Source of the DNA: Cystobacter fuscus
GTDB taxonomy: Bacteria; Myxococcota; Myxococcia; Myxococcales; Myxococcaceae
Direction: 5' to 3'
Assembly (NCBI RefSeq): GCF_002305875.1
Contig: NZ_CP022098.1
Coordinates: 11,904,001 to 11,968,000, forward strand
DNA length: 64,000 nt
Part shown: positions 59,969-64,000 of the stretch, piece after piece
Layout: every line of letters begins with the position of its first letter
Numbering within the stretch: position 1 is the stretch's first letter
Notes under the pieces: generated by a model
Told to the model about the DNA's origin: nothing
Database searches by the model: none
What the model saw: the letters and a program-made list of their open reading frames with translations, nothing else
Translations under genes and position numbers: made by a program

Positions 59969-62900
59969 CTACTGGCAGTTCTCCAACCAACCCAGCCCCC
60001 CCTGCTCGACCGGGCGGACAGACACGGTGAAGAAGAGGATGATGTCATCCGCTTCCCAGAGACCAGTCAGATCCGGCGAGCTGAAGTCGATGGAGAACTT
60101 GGTGAATGGAGACAGACCATTCGCGACACGGGTCGGGGCCGCGTAGTTGAGGAACCTGGAGCCCGCGTTGGCGATGGAACCATCATAGGTCGTCTTCACA
60201 TTGAACGTCGTCCACTCTCGGGTGTCCATGAAGTACGAGACCGGACCATCTTCCCTGGGGAATACGAGTGATTGATCGAACTCGACATTCACGCGGATGT
60301 TCTCGCTCTCGGTGCGCTGTTTGGCCAGGGGATTGATCCAGACGAAGTGAATGCCCATGGCGTCGATGACCGGCGCGGCTTCGTTGCACCCCAGCTTCGA
60401 GGAGCCAGGGCTTACGCCGGCGGCATACAGGTCCGCTGGCGTCAGGACGATGGAGGCCCGCGTCTTGTTATCCACGGCGGCCCAGAGAGCAGCGGAGCGC
60501 TCCGTGTCCGCGGTGCGGAAGAGGCTGGGCTGCCTTGGATGTGAGGGTAGAATGACTGGACGCGGGAAACGCAACGCCACCTGCGTGGGAACCAGGGACG
60601 GAGTCCCACCCCTCGCATCTTCAAGGACATCGATCAGGTCCGTCACCAGATCGTGCGCGGATTGGACGTGGAGGCGAAGGGTGTCATCGACCTTGATCTG
60701 AATGAGCTTGTCGAGTTGGGACTTGTAGTAGTTGCCCGTGAGCGTCTCGAACACACCCGGATGACGCAGATCGACGATGGGATGGAGCTGCGACATCACC
60801 TTGTTCAGGACGAGGAGCGAATAGGCACTCAAGGTGTCCGCGTCCATCTCCCTCAAGGCCCACGAGGACACCTTCCTGGTCATCCGCAGCTCCGCGTTGG
60901 ACAACTGGAGCTGTTCATTGAGCGCGCGCGTCTCCAGGACGAGCCGGGCCATGCTCAGTTCCACGGTGCGTGCCTCCACCTTCTTCTCCAGCACCGCCAA
61001 TTCCGCATCGAGCCATGCCTCGTAGATGCTCATGATGTCTGGGAAGTTCGTCAGTCCTCCCAGTTGAAGCAGGGCTGTCGAGCGCAGTTGCGCCTTGTCG
61101 CTGGGCAGCAGGCGGCCACTGGCGAGGAAGTCGTCGGTCTGGCTGCGAATGTCGAGGAGGGTCTTCGCCATCTGGGTCGCCACCTCCGCGACCACGGAGC
61201 CCAGCGGCCGCACCCGGGTCATCGTCACGTTCAAGCCAACGCTCGTATCCACCGCGCAACCGGTCTTGTCATTCACCACCAGGTAGACGTCCGCATCCTC
61301 CTGAACAGAGAACGAGGTGTAGGGCGACTGCACCACATGGATGTCCAGGATGGAGGCATGGTCGAGCGCCGTCGCTCCACGCTTCATCACCACGGCCAGC
61401 AGGCTTCCCACGGGCATGTCCGGGAAGGGGGTGTTCTGCAGGCGGAGACCACGATGGAAGCTCGCCGTCTGGCGGCTCTCGCCGCCCAACGTACTGCTCG
61501 TCGAGTGGGTAACGCCTCCGCTCGTACCATGGTCGGACTTGTAGCAACTCTCGACCCGCTCGTAGGCCCTGGCGCTGAAGACAGGTACGGACTCGTGGCC
61601 GATATTGAGCGACATCTCGGCCCCCGCGCAGTCACTGTACGAATTGGATCTACTGTAGAAGGTTCCATTCTGGTTCACGCGCTCCGTGGCGCTGGCCTTG
61701 AACGTGGAGCCCTCCGTGGAGATCGAAAAGCCCTCGGGTCCCGTGGTGAACCCCCTGCCTTGACTGCTGACGACGATTGGATTGGTGATGAAGGGCGCCT
61801 GCTGGGCGGTTTGCAATGCACAGGTCGGCGACCACGAACCCGACGTATCGAAATTGACCACGTCTCCCTTCTTGATGCTCAGGGAAGGCTCCTCGTTTCC
61901 AGGGCCAGTCCCTGGCCACTTGTAGAACGACACCACCTCCACACCACTCTTTCCCTGGCTGGTGTCCCGGCGCGCGTTGTCGGCCGTTACATCCTCCAGG
62001 GTGCGGGAGACGCGATCATAAGCCACACGATTGTCACCGGCTTCCTTCTTGAGTTCCTGGTTGAGGATCTGGGCGAAGAGCGCGTAGCGCGCCTGCTGGA
62101 CCTCGATGTTGTGACGCAGTGCCACTTGATTCCTGCTGAGTTCCTCGAGCTCGCCTACCTTCTGCTGGAGTTCCGCCAGCAGCCGGGACTGGCCGCTCCG
62201 GGTCGAGATCTCCTGTTGCAGCGCCACCACGGCTTCCTTCCGGTTGGCGGAGTACGTCTCGAGCTTGTTGCCGAGGTTTTCGTTGTCCGACTTCACACGG
62301 CCGATGGTTTGCTCCTGCTGGGCCTCCTGAATGCCGCGGTACAGCGTGTTCTGCAGGGTGGGCTCCAACAGACCCGTGCGCTCATGACTGCGTGTGCGCG
62401 CCAGGGCTTGTTGGATGTATTGAGCCAGCGGAACCATGCCGGGGCTCATGGACTCGGGCAGTCCACGGGAGAGCAGCTCCTTCCAGGAGTCGGCCTTGGA
62501 CGCGTAGACGGGGTTCTCCAGGAGCGAGTCGCGCACCGCGTTGGCCACCGTGCTGTGGTTGCGCTGGATTTGAGTGAAGACCTCCCTCCAGTTGACACCC
62601 ACCTGGTTGGCCTTCCCGAGCTGGGTCTGGAGCCTGCCCGCGTCATCCAGGTTGGCCAGCAAGCCCCAGAGCTGACTCATCTGCGAGCTGTCCGCGGTGG
62701 GGCTGCAGCGCTTGAACCGGCAACCCAGGTCATGAAAGGGACGCAGTGACTCCAGGCGGTGGGTCAACCCCGTGAAGGCATCCCCCATGACCAGGACAAG
62801 GGCCGAGGAAGTCATGGGCGGAGGACCCGAGACCGGCAGCGCGGCCCGCAGCACGTCACGCTCCACCGCCATGGAGAGGTTGGACACGTTGCCCAGGTAG

Positions 62901-64000
62901 GTGTCGAGATAGTCGGTGAGTTGCTCCGCGGGCAGCGAGGGAATCTCCGTGTCCAGGTGAACCCGGGTCGCATACGCGGCGTCCCAGAAGGTGCTCAAGA
63001 AGCCGGGAAGCTTGTCCCCCACGCGATCCTTGAAGAGCACCGGCTCGGAGGACAGCTCCGAGCGCAGATTCACGTACCAGGTGTCCATCGCACGGAGTGC
63101 GTAATGCAGTTGCTGGGGGTCCACGACCGGCTCGCCCGCCGTGGGGGTGCTCAGGGACAAGGGGGTTACCTGCCGCGTCACCAGGCTCTCCATCAACGAG
63201 AAGAAGGAATCGCGATAGGCCGCGCTCGAGCAGGCGTCACCCACGGGAATGAGGGTGATGTCCGAGGCCAGACCCAGACACTGGGAGAGATAGGAGTCAC
63301 GAGCGGAGCGGGGCACATGCGCCGGCTCCAGGAGCGAGCAGAAGCCGAGCTGCTGGTTCAAATTGCTCAGGTCTCCACACGCCGAGGTCACGGGAGGCGG
63401 GGTGAAGGGAGAAGGACAATCCAGCCGCACGCTCTTGTACGGGTCGATGTTGTACAACTGGAGGATCCGCCCCTGCTGACCATCGCTCAGCAGAGAGCCC
63501 TTGCGCTCGAACAGGAGCTTCAGACGCTCGACGAGCTGGTTCGCCAGCGCTGGACGCGACACCCCGGAAAGTGGCACTCCCTCGGGGAGGCCGGCGACAT
63601 CGTTCTGCGCCCCCAGCAGACCATCGAGACAGTTGTAGAGTTCTCTCGCCTGCTGCTGGGTCTGAGCCGGGTTGTCGAGCGGCTTGTCCTCACAGGTCAG
63701 GCAACGGGTCGACCCGAACTCCACGGCGGGAGTGGGGACGGAGCCGTTCAGGTTGAGCAGCTTCTTCCAGGCCGCCTGGACCTTCGGATCCGACTTGAGC
63801 GCATCCACCGACTGCCCCGGCGCGGAATAGAACGGGCCCGCGTCTATGCCGCAAGCGTTCGGGTCGAGCGACTCCAGGAAGGCGGGGTGGCGGCAGGTCC
63901 CGTACAGAGGTTCGGGGCAACTGAACGCGGGGCACCGTGAGTCGTTGTAGACGGTCCCCATGATGGGAGCATTGTAGAGCGTGTATCGACACTCAGTACT
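59969..64000 (-). CDS. giant coiled-coil protein, partial (N-terminus beyond right edge), possible Tc-like partner
   Basis: At least 1343 residues are in the window. The frame stays open to the right edge (ahead of the internal ATG at 63961 it reads YTLYNAPI), so the start is outside. The left part is Cys-rich (SRCPAFSCPEPLYGTCRHP, LTCEDKP). The middle has a helical region and coiled coils (NENLGNKLETYSANRKEAVVALQQE, LLAELQQKVGELEELSRNQ). A beta-rich insert (GDVVNFDTSGSWSP) and another coiled coil (LDAELAVLEKKVEARTVELSMARLVLETRALNEQL) follow, with a beta-rich end. I do not recognise a family. Its size, coiled coils and place before a TcB-like RHS gene recall TcA partners, but no signature confirms that. 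Confidence 0.6.
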   Translation of the reverse strand, partial: STECRYTLYNAPIMGTVYNDSRCPAFSCPEPLYGTCRHPAFLESLDPNACGIDAGPFYSAPGQSVDALKSDPKVQAAWKKLLNLNGSVPTPAVEFGSTRCLTCEDKPLDNPAQTQQQARELYNCLDGLLGAQNDVAGLPEGVPLSGVSRPALANQLVERLKLLFERKGSLLSDGQQGRILQLYNIDPYKSVRLDCPSPFTPPPVTSACGDLSNLNQQLGFCSLLEPAHVPRSARDSYLSQCLGLASDITLIPVGDACSSAAYRDSFFSLMESLVTRQVTPLSLSTPTAGEPVVDPQQLHYALRAMDTWYVNLRSELSSEPVLFKDRVGDKLPGFLSTFWDAAYATRVHLDTEIPSLPAEQLTDYLDTYLGNVSNLSMAVERDVLRAALPVSGPPPMTSSALVLVMGDAFTGLTHRLESLRPFHDLGCRFKRCSPTADSSQMSQLWGLLANLDDAGRLQTQLGKANQVGVNWREVFTQIQRNHSTVANAVRDSLLENPVYASKADSWKELLSRGLPESMSPGMVPLAQYIQQALARTRSHERTGLLEPTLQNTLYRGIQEAQQEQTIGRVKSDNENLGNKLETYSANRKEAVVALQQEISTRSGQSRLLAELQQKVGELEELSRNQVALRHNIEVQQARYALFAQILNQELKKEAGDNRVAYDRVSRTLEDVTADNARRDTSQGKSGVEVVSFYKWPGTGPGNEEPSLSIKKGDVVNFDTSGSWSPTCALQTAQQAPFITNPIVVSSQGRGFTTGPEGFSISTEGSTFKASATERVNQNGTFYSRSNSYSDCAGAEMSLNIGHESVPVFSARAYERVESCYKSDHGTSGGVTHSTSSTLGGESRQTASFHRGLRLQNTPFPDMPVGSLLAVVMKRGATALDHASILDIHVVQSPYTSFSVQEDADVYLVVNDKTGCAVDTSVGLNVTMTRVRPLGSVVAEVATQMAKTLLDIRSQTDDFLASGRLLPSDKAQLRSTALLQLGGLTNFPDIMSIYEAWLDAELAVLEKKVEARTVELSMARLVLETRALNEQLQLSNAELRMTRKVSSWALREMDADTLSAYSLLVLNKVMSQLHPIVDLRHPGVFETLTGNYYKSQLDKLIQIKVDDTLRLHVQSAHDLVTDLIDVLEDARGGTPSLVPTQVALRFPRPVILPSHPRQPSLFRTADTERSAALWAAVDNKTRASIVLTPADLYAAGVSPGSSKLGCNEAAPVIDAMGIHFVWINPLAKQRTESENIRVNVEFDQSLVFPREDGPVSYFMDTREWTTFNVKTTYDGSIANAGSRFLNYAAPTRVANGLSPFTKFSIDFSSPDLTGLWEADDIILFFTVSVRPVEQGGLGWLENCQ

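Overview
The window is GC-rich DNA (coding regions roughly two thirds GC by eye) and looks like a chromosome segment of a myxobacterium, probably of the Archangium/Cystobacter/Melittangium branch. The grounds are many outer-membrane-type lipoproteins, TonB-dependent receptors carrying a TonB-like domain at their own N-terminus, a eukaryote-like Ser/Thr kinase with divergent chaperones, an Oar-like receptor, RHS and papain-fold toxins with immunity genes, and frequent ATGA/GTGA overlaps. The species cannot be fixed from the sequence alone. No rRNA, tRNA, CRISPR array or intact insertion sequence was seen.

Layout. 1-5 kb: a CHASE3-type histidine kinase (cut by the left edge), an S9-like peptidase whose catalytic Ser and His appear to be replaced, a TerC-family membrane protein and a Fur-family regulator. 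5-16 kb: a probable metal-handling region. A run of secreted or lipoprotein genes (5275-9367) includes four that share an undescribed HxCxH domain. A second cluster (11557-15864) has a TonB-dependent receptor flanked by two related lipoproteins. Both clusters carry the same 17-bp dyad, [A/T]TGCAAC-N3-GTTGCA[A/T], which suggests one regulon and, by inference, control by a Fur-type protein such as the one at 4498-4950. A Septu-like ATPase/HNH defence pair (9411-11509) lies between the two clusters.

16-23.5 kb: an LEA-like protein, a beta-propeller lipoprotein and a metallophosphoesterase, then a lower-GC accessory patch with a Cys-rich lipoprotein and coupled partner, a solitary HsdR-N nuclease-like protein, and a papain-fold toxin with its immunity gene. 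23.5-42 kb: mostly housekeeping and surface functions (PAS histidine kinase, TonB receptor, XRE regulator, a translationally coupled membrane hydrolase-like / sulfatase / ATP-grasp operon, flap exonuclease, GNAT, esterase, GlsB, BioA, DUF482-like acyltransferase, SUFU-domain protein, outer-membrane barrel, Crp/Fnr regulator). The region between the barrel gene and the Crp gene holds two adjacent CRP-like sites.

42-49 kb: a signalling/chaperone operon (zinc ribbon, coiled coil, Ser/Thr kinase broken by a frameshift, short Hsp70, J-domain/TPR protein). 48.7-53.5 kb: a TonB protein divergent from a lipoprotein plus Oar-like receptor. 53.7-64 kb: a large toxin locus read leftwards: an unfinished giant coiled-coil protein, a secreted SpvB/TcB-like RHS protein with a nuclease-like C-terminus, and a small immunity candidate.
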